Source: Legionellaceae bacterium | GTDB taxonomy: Bacteria; Pseudomonadota; Gammaproteobacteria; Legionellales; Legionellaceae | DNA: 64,000 nucleotides | Assembly: GCA_029210085.1 (NCBI GenBank) | Contig: JARGPP010000003.1 | Location: 32,333 to 96,332 of the forward strand | Reading direction: 5' to 3' | In this document: positions 1-11,634 of the stretch, piece by piece | How positions within the stretch are numbered: the stretch's first letter is position 1 | How the letters are laid out: each line of letters begins with the position of its first letter | Program-made: the position numbers and the translations under genes | The notes under the pieces: generated by a model | Told to the model about the DNA's origin: nothing | The model's input: only the letters and a program-made list of their open reading frames with translations | The model's database searches: none

Positions 1-544
1 TGTGCTCACAAATAGCTTGAAATACACCGGAATCTAAATCTAGAGGTTGAAAATTAAGGCGCTCACCAAAACGACTCATCCATCCAATTTGACGCGCAGG
101 AACACCTGCCATCAATGCATACGGCTTTACATCACGATTAACAACCGCGCCCGCCGCAATAAACGCATATTCTCCCACTGTTACACCACAAACCAATGTA
201 CAGTTTGCACCTAAAGTTGCACCTCGCTTAACCAATGTATCACGATATTCATGTTTTCGGCTAACAGCGGAGCGAGGATTATACACATTCGTAAAGACCA
301 TACTCGGACCACAAAACACATCGTCCTCGAGTGTCACATTATCATAAACAGATACATTGTTTTGTATTTTTACGTTATTTCCAATCACAACTTGGTTGCC
401 CACGTATACATTCTGCCCCAAACTACAACGCTCACCAATAGAGGCTCCGGCACTCACATGCACCCAGTGCCAAATACATGTACCTGCTCCTAATTTGGCC
501 CCTTCATCTACAATCGCTGTTTCATGAATCCGTGTATCTGACAT
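1..544 (-). CDS. wbpD: WbpD/WlbB-type UDP-2-acetamido-3-amino-glucuronate N-acetyltransferase (3' end cut by window edge)
   Basis: Left-handed beta-helix acyltransferase expected to acetylate the 3-amino group of UDP-GlcNAc3NA to give UDP-GlcNAc(3NAc)A, an O-antigen precursor. The minus-strand reading frame starts [16 protein letters not shown] and shows the hexapeptide-repeat core typical of this family: [15 protein letters not shown], the [20 protein letters not shown] segment, and [10 protein letters not shown], followed by [17 protein letters not shown] near the C-terminus. About 181 codons are present and the family is about 190 residues, so only the last few residues lie beyond base 1. 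The start ATG overlaps the stop of the upstream oxidoreductase by one base (TAATG), so the two are translationally coupled. Identification is by recognised family sequence; confidence is high for the family and good for the step because wbpA, wbpB and wbpE-like genes are adjacent. Confidence 0.88.
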   Translation of the reverse strand, partial: MSDTRIHETAIVDEGAKLGAGTCIWHWVHVSAGASIGERCSLGQNVYVGNQVVIGNNVKIQNNVSVYDNVTLEDDVFCGPSMVFTNVYNPRSAVSRKHEYRDTLVKRGATLGANCTLVCGVTVGEYAFIAAGAVVNRDVKPYALMAGVPARQIGWMSRFGERLNFQPLDLDSGVFQAICEH

Positions 545-1608
545 TACAACTCCAAAGGCAAATGAGTGGTTTTATCATCTCGCGCAGAACGATACGCAGC
601 AACTAAAAGCTCTAACGCCGCAAGCCCTGAACGACCATCTGTAATCTCTGCTGGTTTTCCTTGGAGACAATCAATGACATTGGCATAATAAGGCACATGC
701 CCAAACCCATAAACAGAAGCCGTTTCATAGTTTTCAGATTGAATCAGTTCATCATCAGGCTGAACATCATCAAACTCCCAATGCTGCACTTTATTAACCG
801 CAAGCCCACCAATACAAACGGTTCCTTTTTCACCTAAAATAGTGATAGAACCCTCATAGTTCTTAGGATAAGTTAACATGGTCACATTGACAGAACCCAT
901 CGCTCCTTGTCGCCAACGAATATTTAACACACCCGTATCTTCAGCTTCAATTTTTCGGCCTAAAGTTCCCATCATGGCTTGCACAGATTCAACAGGACCT
1001 AAAAGCCACTGAATTAAATCTACATAGTGGCTGGCTTGATTCATAAAAGCACCACCATCCCACTCAAAAGAACCCCTCCAGTTCACTTGGTCATAGTAAT
1101 CCTGTGGACGCGTCCAAAAAACATTAACATTGGCCAAATAAATTTTTCCAAATCTATCCGCATCAATTGCTTTTTTCAAAGCTTGAATCGGTGGATTTAA
1201 GCGATTTTGCTTTACTACAAACAATCGTACATCTGCATTATCACAAGCTTTTACCATTTCAAGACCATCTTGCCAACGTGTTGCCATTGGCTTTTCAGTC
1301 AGAACATGTTTACCTGCTTCAGCAATTTGAATCGTTTGCCTTGGATGAAGCCCACTTGGCGTGCATAAAACAACCAAGTCAATATCTACTTCTGACAACA
1401 TCGTTTCAAGTGATGTGTAAGCAATCGCTGAATGTGCTTCAGCGACCATTTTTGCGGCTGCTTCATCTCGATCACAAACAGCCGTCAGAGTCAATCTATC
1501 TTGATGCTCTGTAATTGCATTCAAATGGTTTTTAGAAATGCGACCACACCCCACCAAAGCGACATTAATTTTCCTATTTAAAATAATAGAAGGGGTTTTT
1601 TTCATCAT
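544..1608 (-). CDS. wbpB: WbpB/WlbA-type UDP-GlcNAcA 3-dehydrogenase (Gfo/Idh/MocA family)
   Basis: NAD-dependent oxidoreductase of 354 residues, predicted to oxidise the 3-hydroxyl of UDP-N-acetylglucosaminuronate as the second step towards UDP-2,3-diacetamido-2,3-dideoxy-uronic acid. The N-terminal Rossmann motif is [13 protein letters not shown] (about residues 15-27), the family EKP motif follows in [12 protein letters not shown] (about 105), and the catalytic-domain signature [20 protein letters not shown] lies near residue 195. Family members usually have 310-350 residues; the short [13 protein letters not shown] extension means a later start is possible, though no better one is evident. 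It overlaps wbpA by one base at its 5' end and wbpD by one base at its 3' end, both as TAATG junctions. Confidence is high. Confidence 0.88.
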   Translation of the reverse strand: MMKKTPSIILNRKINVALVGCGRISKNHLNAITEHQDRLTLTAVCDRDEAAAKMVAEAHSAIAYTSLETMLSEVDIDLVVLCTPSGLHPRQTIQIAEAGKHVLTEKPMATRWQDGLEMVKACDNADVRLFVVKQNRLNPPIQALKKAIDADRFGKIYLANVNVFWTRPQDYYDQVNWRGSFEWDGGAFMNQASHYVDLIQWLLGPVESVQAMMGTLGRKIEAEDTGVLNIRWRQGAMGSVNVTMLTYPKNYEGSITILGEKGTVCIGGLAVNKVQHWEFDDVQPDDELIQSENYETASVYGFGHVPYYANVIDCLQGKPAEITDGRSGLAALELLVAAYRSARDDKTTHLPLEL

Positions 1609-2912
1609 TAAGCACTCACTATATTATCGTTTGAATAGGTACGAAACCCACCCCGAGTATCTATAATTAATCTTGCATGACGTGCAATCAAGTCATAATC
1701 AAATGCTGTGTGAGCAGTTGCCAAAAGCACACAGTCATATTGAGCTATCGTTTCTGATGTAAGCGGCACACTATGTAAATCAAAATGATGCGCCCGCATA
1801 GCCGGAAAAACAGGTACATGAGGATCGCTATAGGCAACCTCAGCACCTTTGTCTCTTAATAACTCTAACATTTCGATAGAAGGTGATTCACGCATATCAT
1901 CCACATCACGCTTATAGGCGACACCTAACATTAAAATTTTGCTGTTTTTTATCGACTTTTCTCGTGTATTTAAAGCATCAGAAACTTTATCAATCACCCA
2001 GTGTGGCATCCGACTATTAATTTCACCTGCAAGTTCAATAAAGCGGGTATGCATGCCATATTCTCGTGCTTTCCAAGTCAAATAGAAAGGATCAATGGGG
2101 ATACAATGACCACCAATACCAGGCCCTGGATAATAAGGCACAAATCCAAATGGCTTGGTTGCTGCAGCATCAATCACTTCATGAATATCAATATCCATTT
2201 TATCAGCTAAGACTTTCATCTCATTCATCAAGCCAATATTGACAGACCGATGGATATTTTCTAAAAGCTTTGTCATTTCAGCGACACGTGTCGAAGAAAC
2301 AGGTACCACTTGTTCAATGACCGAATGATACAAAGCATGCCCTGCATCGACACAATTGGGCGTATCTCCCCCACACACTTTAGGAATACTCGACGTTGAA
2401 AAGTGAGCATTGCCTGGATCTTCTCGCTCAGGTGAATACACTAAAAAAATGTCCTTTCCAACTTCAAAACCTTTTTGTTCAATACGCGTTTTTAACTCTT
2501 CTTCGGTTGTTCCAGGATAAGTGGTGCTTTCCAGTGAAATAATTTGTCCTTGACGTAAATGAGGTAATAAAGCATCAACTGTTTTTAATACATAACTTAA
2601 ATCAGGCTCACGATATTTATTCAGTGGCGTTGGTACACATAAAATCAGTGCATCAGCATCACGTGCAGCTGAAAAATCATCTGTCGCATTAATACGGGTT
2701 TGCACTGCTTTTATTTTCTCTGATGGGATATGTTGAATGAAAGACTTGCCTTCATTCAACAACGCATTCTTAGATGCATCAATGTCAATTCCAAGCACAC
2801 GATAACCTACTTCCGCAAATCGCAGCATCAGTGGCAATCCAACATATCCTAAACCAATAATGCCAATTATGGCTTCTTGATTATTTAATTTTTCTATTAA
2901 ATGCTGCGGCAT
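1608..2912 (-). CDS. wbpA: WbpA-type UDP-N-acetyl-D-glucosamine 6-dehydrogenase
   Basis: UDP-glucose/GDP-mannose dehydrogenase family protein of 434 residues that oxidises C6 of UDP-GlcNAc to the uronic acid, the first committed step of the diacetamido-uronate branch. Seen in the sequence: N-terminal NAD-binding [17 protein letters not shown] (about 16-32), the [12 protein letters not shown] segment (about 129), and the catalytic cysteine in [16 protein letters not shown] (about 264-279), with a second nucleotide-binding half beginning [20 protein letters not shown]. Length fits the family. It lies upstream of wbpB with TAATG overlap and downstream of wbpE with about 70 bases between. Assignment to GlcNAc rather than glucose is inferred from the family resemblance and from the neighbouring genes. 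Confidence 0.9.
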   Translation of the reverse strand: MPQHLIEKLNNQEAIIGIIGLGYVGLPLMLRFAEVGYRVLGIDIDASKNALLNEGKSFIQHIPSEKIKAVQTRINATDDFSAARDADALILCVPTPLNKYREPDLSYVLKTVDALLPHLRQGQIISLESTTYPGTTEEELKTRIEQKGFEVGKDIFLVYSPEREDPGNAHFSTSSIPKVCGGDTPNCVDAGHALYHSVIEQVVPVSSTRVAEMTKLLENIHRSVNIGLMNEMKVLADKMDIDIHEVIDAAATKPFGFVPYYPGPGIGGHCIPIDPFYLTWKAREYGMHTRFIELAGEINSRMPHWVIDKVSDALNTREKSIKNSKILMLGVAYKRDVDDMRESPSIEMLELLRDKGAEVAYSDPHVPVFPAMRAHHFDLHSVPLTSETIAQYDCVLLATAHTAFDYDLIARHARLIIDTRGGFRTYSNDNIVSA

Positions 2913-2982
2913 AGTTTACGCGCTCCATGTTATTCTTAAAATACGTTCCTTGATACTCAAGCTTAATCTAAAATAACGTCGA

Positions 2983-4098
2983 TTAAGCACTCATGACTTC
3001 TTTAGTAAGCACTTTTTGCAAAGCATCTATTACTTTATTCTGATCAACTTCTGTCAAATAAGGGTGCATGGGTAAACTAAGCACACGACAGGCTGCATTT
3101 TCAGCATTTGAAAACGTTTGTGGTTCGGCGTAAAACTGTTTAAATACAGGCTGCTCATGCAATGCCAGTGGATAATGGACTGCTGTTGGAATATCAAGCG
3201 CTTGTAAACCTGCCTGCACAGACTTTCTATCTGATACCTCAATCGTGTATTGAGCAAAAACACTGGTATTATGTGCTTCTATCATTGGTGTTTGTGCAAT
3301 ATGCGATAAACCAGCCGTATAACGCGCGGCCACTGCCTGTCGCTGCTCTATTTCATCGGGAAATAATGCAAGTTTTTCAAGCAAAATAGCAGCTTGGATA
3401 GTATCTAGACGCCCATTAATCCCCAATCGAGTATGCTCATATCGCTTAGCTTGTCCATGTACACGAATAGAGCGCATTCGTTCTGCCAGTGCTTCATCAT
3501 TTGTAAAACAAGCGCCGCCATCTCCATAAGCACCTAAAGGCTTAGAAGGAAAAAAGCTTGTACATCCTATCGTCGTTAAACCACAAGAATGCACACCTCG
3601 ATGCAAAGCACCAAAACTTTGTGCACCATCTTCAATCACAGGAAGTGCATGACGCGCTGCAATCGCATTAATTGCTTCATAGTCAGCACACTGCCCATAC
3701 ATACTGACCGGCATAATCGCTTTGGTTTTATCAGTAATCGCTGCTTCTATCAAGCTTGCATCAATATTATAGGTACTTCTATCAATATCAACAAAAACGG
3801 GCTTAGCTCCCAATAAAGCAATCACTTCTGCTGTTGCAAAAAAGCTAAAAGGTGCTGTAATAACCTCGTCTCCAGCACCCACACCAATCGCCATCAAAGC
3901 AATAAGCAGCGCATCAGTGCCACTCGAAACTCCAATTGCATGCGACACACCCGTAAAATCAGCCAATAACGCTTCAAGTTCTCGCACTTCAGGCCCCATA
4001 ATATAGGCGCCATGCTCTAAAACTTTATCAATGCGTGTTTTAAGGCCTGTCTCAATTCGTGCTTTTTGTGCTTTTAAATCAATAAATTGCATACTCAT
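2983..4098 (-). CDS. wbpE: WbpE/WlbC-type DegT/DnrJ/EryC1 sugar aminotransferase
   Basis: PLP-dependent aminotransferase of 371 residues, predicted to convert the 3-keto sugar made by WbpB into UDP-GlcNAc3NA using glutamate. Visible features are GVSSGTDALLIALMAIGVG (cofactor phosphate binding, about 57-75), the aspartate in VIEDGAQSFGA, and the PLP lysine in CTSFFPSKPLGAYGDGGAC (about 180-200). Length is normal for the family. It sits three bases downstream of the 356-residue epimerase and about 70 bases upstream of wbpA, in the same run of minus-strand genes. Confidence is high for the family; the substrate is inferred from the four-gene context. Confidence 0.88.
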   Translation of the reverse strand: MSMQFIDLKAQKARIETGLKTRIDKVLEHGAYIMGPEVRELEALLADFTGVSHAIGVSSGTDALLIALMAIGVGAGDEVITAPFSFFATAEVIALLGAKPVFVDIDRSTYNIDASLIEAAITDKTKAIMPVSMYGQCADYEAINAIAARHALPVIEDGAQSFGALHRGVHSCGLTTIGCTSFFPSKPLGAYGDGGACFTNDEALAERMRSIRVHGQAKRYEHTRLGINGRLDTIQAAILLEKLALFPDEIEQRQAVAARYTAGLSHIAQTPMIEAHNTSVFAQYTIEVSDRKSVQAGLQALDIPTAVHYPLALHEQPVFKQFYAEPQTFSNAENAACRVLSLPMHPYLTEVDQNKVIDALQKVLTKEVMSA

Positions 4099-4101
4099 AC
4101 T

Positions 4102-5172
4102 CTATGCCTCACTTTTAAGATAAGTAGTTAACTCAGGTAAGTAACGTCGATGATTTGCCATACAGCGCTTAATCAAATCCCGATTCTCTTTTGTCCATAA
4201 AATGGTCTTCTTTAAACCATCAGGAAACAATATTTTTGCTTCAAATCCTAATTCACGCATTGATTTAGATGGATCACCATGACGCTTTCCTGAGCGATCC
4301 CAACTACGTGCCGATGCACCTTCTATTTGTGTTAAATTTTCAGTTAACTCATTGATTAAATGTGCTAGTTCAGCAATAGATGTCTCAACACCTGAAGCAA
4401 TATTATAAACGCCTCCAGCCTTTCCTTTTAAAGCACAGGCTATTAAGCCACATGTTACATCATCTACGTGAATGAAGTCACGTGTCGCAACACCACCATT
4501 TTCAACCGGTAATGCTTCTTGATGTAAAGCTTTAAAAATAAACGTCGGTGTCACATTACGCCATACTGTATTTGCATTGCCACGCCAAAGACCTGCTCCT
4601 AATATTTCACCCGGTCCATACACATTCTGAAATCGTGCTTTAACAAAAGGCATGTCATACCGCATAAAATAATAATTACCGTAAAATTCACCAAATATTT
4701 TTGACATCTGGTACGGACTATCTAAATAAAGCGATACTTCTTCTTGCTCAGCAGTTGCTTCAACATCATCAAATGTCTTTTTCGCAACCGTGCATCCTGC
4801 TGCAGCATAAACCACTTTTTTAATTGATTTAAAACGACTTAAACAATCAAATAATTTCAAGCTCGTTAATGTATTATTTTCATGATCTTTTAATGGATCT
4901 TCTATCGAGCTCTGATTACCGTGATATGTTGCTAAATGAAAAACATAATCTAAATCTTGAGGTAAGGCATTTAAAATTGAGTCATCTGTAATAGACCCAT
5001 AAACAAAGTGCAACGCTGCATCTTCTGGAACCTGTGAAATATCAGCTGATAGCAAATTATCAACAACTATCACTTGTTCTGGGTTATCTTTAAGCAGCAT
5101 GCGCGTCAAATTACTGCCAACAAAACCCGCACCGCCAACAACCAATATTTTTTGTCCAGAAAAACCGGTCAC
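4102..5172 (-). CDS. NAD-dependent epimerase/dehydratase (extended SDR), WbmH-like
   Basis: Extended short-chain dehydrogenase of 356 residues that probably acts on a nucleotide sugar, for example as a C4 epimerase. The N-terminal NAD motif is VVGGAGFVGSNLTRML (about 11-26), with VFHLATYHGNQSS at the position of the usual HLAA segment, and the active-site YxxxK in SPYQMSKIFGEFYG (about 152-165). RARFQNVYGPGE-type sequence and TRDFIHVDDV are typical of sugar epimerases. The extra segment around GLWRGNANTVWRN resembles polysaccharide-locus SDRs such as those of the Bordetella wbm cluster, by recollection rather than by alignment. It lies 3 bases upstream of wbpE and about 90 bases downstream of the 314-residue SDR. 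The exact substrate cannot be read from sequence. Confidence 0.75.
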   Translation of the reverse strand: MTGFSGQKILVVGGAGFVGSNLTRMLLKDNPEQVIVVDNLLSADISQVPEDAALHFVYGSITDDSILNALPQDLDYVFHLATYHGNQSSIEDPLKDHENNTLTSLKLFDCLSRFKSIKKVVYAAAGCTVAKKTFDDVEATAEQEEVSLYLDSPYQMSKIFGEFYGNYYFMRYDMPFVKARFQNVYGPGEILGAGLWRGNANTVWRNVTPTFIFKALHQEALPVENGGVATRDFIHVDDVTCGLIACALKGKAGGVYNIASGVETSIAELAHLINELTENLTQIEGASARSWDRSGKRHGDPSKSMRELGFEAKILFPDGLKKTILWTKENRDLIKRCMANHRRYLPELTTYLKSEA

Positions 5173-5261
5173 TTCTACTCCCAGGTATTTTGTATACTAA
5201 CGTATCGCTCATAGTTTTATCCAATTCGTCAAAACCAGTCACGATACGTCATATTTCTCAG

Positions 5262-6206
5262 TTAAACAGGTTCGTTTTCTTCAACCCGAAGATGTGTAAA
5301 AGTCTGCTCAATACCATATGCAGCGTAATACTCAATGGCTGCCTTAACTCCCTCATCTAATGGCGTTGTAACATCCCAAGAAAAATCATGATTTGTTCGA
5401 GATGCATCCAGCAAAATAGTATAAGCATCATCTGGATTACGCGGCCGTACTTCTACGTCTTTATCCAAAGTCATATTCAAGGCTTTTAACGTTGCATCAA
5501 ACAATGCCTTAATCGATACATCACCACCGGAAGAAATATGATAGTAACCTTGGCCTGTTCCAGAAACCGCTTTTTCAACACAATCAACTAAATCATTAAT
5601 ATAAACAAAATCACGACGAGTATCCATCACAAAACAAGGCTTTTCAGCCGTTAAACGATGATAAAAAGTAGGCAATGGACCACTGATATTACGGGGACCA
5701 TACGCATTCGCTAAACGAAATGATACAAAGTCTAAACCGGATAACTCAACATAATGTTCAGCGGCAGTTTTGCTAATGGCATAACTGCTACCCCGTGCAT
5801 TAATTGCATGATCAAGTGTCACAGGTTGCTCTTCAGGTTTCAGACCATAACAAAGCGCTGTTTGAAAATATACAATGCGATTACAGTTTGCTTTCTTAGC
5901 CGCTGACACCACATTGACTGTGCCTAATACATTGGTTTTGCAGTCTTCAACCCAATTATCTGGGTCTTTATACGACGCTGCTGCATGCACAACAACATCA
6001 GGTTTAAATGCTTGAAACAAACGTTCCATTTCACCTGTATTCGCAATACTTTCTTCAACGATCGTTAGATTCTCATGAGAAACCAAATTATCACGTCGGC
6101 CTGTTTCAAAATTATCAATTGCAAGCACTATATCACCTTTGGCTAACAATCTATCCGCTAAATGTGAGCCAACAAACCCAGCTCCTCCTGTAATTAACAC
6201 ACGCAT
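5262..6206 (-). CDS. NAD-dependent nucleotide-sugar epimerase (extended SDR), WbmF/WbmG-like
   Basis: Extended SDR of 314 residues. The dinucleotide motif is RVLITGGAGFVGSHLADRLL at the extreme N-terminus, followed by VVVHAAASYKDPDNW (about 71-85) and the catalytic YxxxK in SSYAISKTAAEHY (about 140-152), and RLANAYGPRN and RRDFVYINDLVD downstream. These are standard for UDP-hexose 4-epimerase-like enzymes. The C-terminus ends LRVEENEPV. It precedes the 356-residue SDR in the polysaccharide operon and starts 27 bases after the stop of the asparagine-synthase-like gene. A role in converting a gluco- to a galacto-configured diacetamido-uronate is plausible from context, but the reaction is inference. 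Confidence 0.75.
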   Translation of the reverse strand: MRVLITGGAGFVGSHLADRLLAKGDIVLAIDNFETGRRDNLVSHENLTIVEESIANTGEMERLFQAFKPDVVVHAAASYKDPDNWVEDCKTNVLGTVNVVSAAKKANCNRIVYFQTALCYGLKPEEQPVTLDHAINARGSSYAISKTAAEHYVELSGLDFVSFRLANAYGPRNISGPLPTFYHRLTAEKPCFVMDTRRDFVYINDLVDCVEKAVSGTGQGYYHISSGGDVSIKALFDATLKALNMTLDKDVEVRPRNPDDAYTILLDASRTNHDFSWDVTTPLDEGVKAAIEYYAAYGIEQTFTHLRVEENEPV

Positions 6207-6233
6207 TTTTTATTCCCCTATTTTCAATATTGA

Positions 6234-8162
6234 TTAGCACATAGCAACTTGTTTTTTCAGTGTTTCCTTATAAACCCTTGTTTGATCATGAAACTGTTGC
6301 TGCCACACCTCGTAGCATAAAAACCCCCACTGCTTTCGAGTAAACTGCTCTGATTGTTCAAAATCTTTCATGACTTGTCGATAATCAATGAAACTATCCT
6401 GACGCTTAAGGCCTGTATTTAATATGTCAAAAACATATTCTTTCAATCCTCCACGCATCCATTCAGTTAAGGGCACAGGAAATCCCATTTTATCTTTTCT
6501 ATCGAGCACTTGTTGCGGCAAAGTATCCGAAAAAGTATGTTTTAACAAATGCTTCATGTTTCCATCTTTGAATTTAATATTAGCTGGAATGGTTGCCATG
6601 AATTCAATCAGAGGATGGTAAAGGAATGGAACGCGCGCTTCAAGACCATGTGCCATACTCATTCTATCTTCAACATGCAAAAGACCTGGCAATAGACACT
6701 TAAAATCAAAATGCGTCATACTGTCAAAATAAGACTCTGCATGCTCAAATTTGGCAGCATTAAAGACATCCGAGAACTGATTATAAATATATTCATTTTC
6801 GGTATGCGTTAAATGAACTTCTTGTTCTAAATCGGGTGCACGGTTAACCAATGAAAAGTATCGCTTATCTAACGACTCAAATAAGCCTTTACTCCAAAAA
6901 CGTTTTAGCAAAGGTTTGTATGCTTTTAATACTTCTAAATTTGGTATAATAGACTCAGCTGTCACCACAAAACGACCGTCTTTATAGTTCCCTTCAATTG
7001 CAGCTTTAATGCATTGCTCAAAATAAGCAATGACATATCGCGCATACCCACCAAAGATTTCATCGCCTCCTTGCCCACCCAAAACCACTTTAACGTGTTT
7101 TGCAGCCATCTCAGAGACCATATACTGTGGAAAAACACCTGGTCCTGCAACGGGAAAATCTAAGTGGTACATAACATTTTGCAGGGTACGTTCAAAGTCA
7201 TTCGCTGTAATATCACAAACATGAAACTCCGAACCTGACTTAGCAGCAACATGAGCAGCATATGAACTTTCATCATATTGCTCACCTTCTAAAAAACGTC
7301 CATGAAAAAAAGGAAGGGCACTATTTTTTTCTTTTGAAGCCAACAGCCCAATCAAGCTTGAATCAATTCCACCACTTACATAAGCGCCTACATGAACATC
7401 AGCACGTAAATGTAAGGCAACTGATTCCGACACCAATTCTTCTAAACGCTCCGAAAAATAAGCTTCTGAACGAGAATAATCAATCTGATAATGCACATCC
7501 CAGTAACGCCATCTTTTAGTGCCACTTGGCGTAATCAGCATGGCATGGGCAGACTCTAATTGTCCCACATGTTCAAATAAAGTTTGCTCCCCCATAGGAT
7601 ACTGGAACGTGACATATTCGACAAATGCTTGGCGGTTCGTTTTTAATTCAGGCAAAAAAGGCAATAAGGCTTTACTTTCTGACGCAAAATAAAATACACC
7701 ATCTTGCCAGGTATAATAAAATGGCTTGATGCCGAAGTGATCTCGCGCACAAAATAAATTTTCACCATCCCAGAGCACAAATGCAAACATGCCTTTAAAA
7801 TGCTTGACACAATCTACACCATACACACGATAAGCAGCCAAAATAACTTCAGTATCTGAGTCCGTCTGAAAAGACCAATGTGGCTTTAGTGTCTCTCTTA
7901 GCTCAATATAATTATAAATTTCGCCATTAAAGACAATCACATCACCTGTTGCCGCAGCTTTCATCGGTTGATCAGCTTCTGATGACAAATCTAGGATACT
8001 CAGCCGACGATGGGCAAACCCAATGTTCTCAGCGGAATTTTTCCAAAAACCATGCGCATCAGGGCCTCGATGCGCTATTAAATCTCCCATGACGGCAAGT
8101 TTTTTATCAAGGCCTTGGATTTCTCGTTTCTTTGTATCAAAAATACCTGCAATTCCACACAT
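6234..8162 (-). CDS. asnB: Glutamine-dependent asparagine synthetase-like amidotransferase
   Basis: AsnB-family protein of 642 residues. The start chosen is the ATG at 8162 because it gives MCGIAGIFDTKK, placing the class II glutaminase nucleophile Cys at position 2; the frame stays open upstream for 35 codons, but that start would bury the Cys and overlap purA. The glutaminase domain (about 1-200) has RGPDAHGFW, HRRLSILDLS and VFNGEIYNY; the synthetase domain has the PP-loop VSGGIDSSLIGLL (about 262-274) and LGGQGGDEIFGGYARY (about 363-378). In free-living bacteria AsnB makes asparagine. Inside a polysaccharide locus such proteins (WbpS or WbmE type) can instead amidate a uronic acid, and that is a real alternative here. 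It starts 19 bases after purA. Confidence 0.85.
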   Translation of the reverse strand: MCGIAGIFDTKKREIQGLDKKLAVMGDLIAHRGPDAHGFWKNSAENIGFAHRRLSILDLSSEADQPMKAAATGDVIVFNGEIYNYIELRETLKPHWSFQTDSDTEVILAAYRVYGVDCVKHFKGMFAFVLWDGENLFCARDHFGIKPFYYTWQDGVFYFASESKALLPFLPELKTNRQAFVEYVTFQYPMGEQTLFEHVGQLESAHAMLITPSGTKRWRYWDVHYQIDYSRSEAYFSERLEELVSESVALHLRADVHVGAYVSGGIDSSLIGLLASKEKNSALPFFHGRFLEGEQYDESSYAAHVAAKSGSEFHVCDITANDFERTLQNVMYHLDFPVAGPGVFPQYMVSEMAAKHVKVVLGGQGGDEIFGGYARYVIAYFEQCIKAAIEGNYKDGRFVVTAESIIPNLEVLKAYKPLLKRFWSKGLFESLDKRYFSLVNRAPDLEQEVHLTHTENEYIYNQFSDVFNAAKFEHAESYFDSMTHFDFKCLLPGLLHVEDRMSMAHGLEARVPFLYHPLIEFMATIPANIKFKDGNMKHLLKHTFSDTLPQQVLDRKDKMGFPVPLTEWMRGGLKEYVFDILNTGLKRQDSFIDYRQVMKDFEQSEQFTRKQWGFLCYEVWQQQFHDQTRVYKETLKKQVAMC

Positions 8163-8181
8163 ATGAACTAAAAATCCATCA

Positions 8182-10395
<2,214 letters not shown>

Positions 10396-10399
<4 letters not shown>

Positions 10400-11565
10400 G
10401 ACGCATTCCTCCCCAAACGTTCTGTTGGTCTTGCAGTTTTTCGACCATCCAGCACACCCATACCTGATGCACTATTTGATGGCACATGCTGATTCAAAAC
10501 AACGGTTTCTTCAATATTTTTAGGCTGATTTGAGCCACCTAACTTATCCAAAGGCAAATAGAGTAAATTGCCAGCCTTACCATCTACAACAATGGTGCTA
10601 CTCTGACTCAGTACACGCTGCATCACCTCTAAATACAAGCGCTCGCTTGTCACAGCGGGCGATCGTAAATACTCAGGCAATAGTGCAAGAAACTCGGCAA
10701 CTTCTCCTTTTGCACGTAATACAACCTGTTCAGCACTTGCTTTTGCTTCTGCCAATATACGTTTTGCATTCCCTTCAGCAATAGGCACAACACTCGCCTC
10801 ATACGCCCGAGCTTGCTCTTTAAACCGCTTTTCATCTTCTTGTGCTTTAATTGCATCATCAAATGCATCTTGCACGTTTTCAGGAGCACGTGCAGGTTGT
10901 GGTGACACATTAACCACTTTAATCCCTGTTTTATAACTCTTTAAAATCGCAATCAAAGACTCTTGCACATTACTGCCCCATAACTCCCGACCTTCTGTAA
11001 TAATCTCATCTAACCGCGTGGTACCAATCACTTGTCTTAAAGCACTTGAAGTTGCCTGCTGTAAACTCTCAATAGGATCAGTCACATTAAATAAATAAGC
11101 TTCTAAATCACTGATACGATATTGAACCACCACTGCAACAGACACAAGATTTTCATCCCGCGTTAGCATCTGAGCGGTATAAGAATAATCAGAAACACGA
11201 TCAACGTTCACGAGTACTTTCGATTCAATTAAGCGAGGAATCCAGTGTGGACCAGGCCCAACCGTTTTAACATAACGCCCAAAACGAAGAATAGCCGCTT
11301 TTTCTGCGGGATCAACAATAAAAATACCGGATAATGCCCATAGAACCAATGCAGCAATTGCTAAAAATCCAACTAAAAAAAGACCGCCACTGTCAGAGTC
11401 CGCATTAAAAGAACCATTTGGTTTTTTAGAACCACCCGATTTACCGCCATTTGATAGTATTTTTTTAAACTGACGTTGTAAGCGTTTCAATGCCTCATCT
11501 AAATCAGGTGGCTGATCCTTTGAACCCCACGGTGTTTTATCTTTATCAGGCCCATCCCATCCCAT
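10396..11565 (-). CDS. hflK: HflK, membrane protease modulator (SPFH/band 7)
   Basis: HflK partner of HflC in the periplasm-facing FtsH-HflKC assembly. The 389-residue protein begins MGWDGPDKDKTPWGSKDQPP, a typical HflK N-terminus rich in Gly, Asp and Trp, with a Gly/Ser/Lys-rich cytoplasmic tail, then a single membrane segment around residues 60-80 (FLVGFLAIAALVLWALSGIF), the IVDPAEKAAILRFGRYVKTV segment, and the band 7 domain ending in the RAPENVQDAFDDAIKAQEDE helix. It is first in the hflK-hflC-purA run. About 70 bases separate it from the 1741-residue gene upstream, where no clear terminator was found. Confidence 0.95.
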
Positions 11566-11634
11566 AAACCACTCCCCAATGTTTCCACAAGAAAAGTAGG
11601 ATTTTAGGGGGGTTCACGAGCAGACGCAAGCCCA

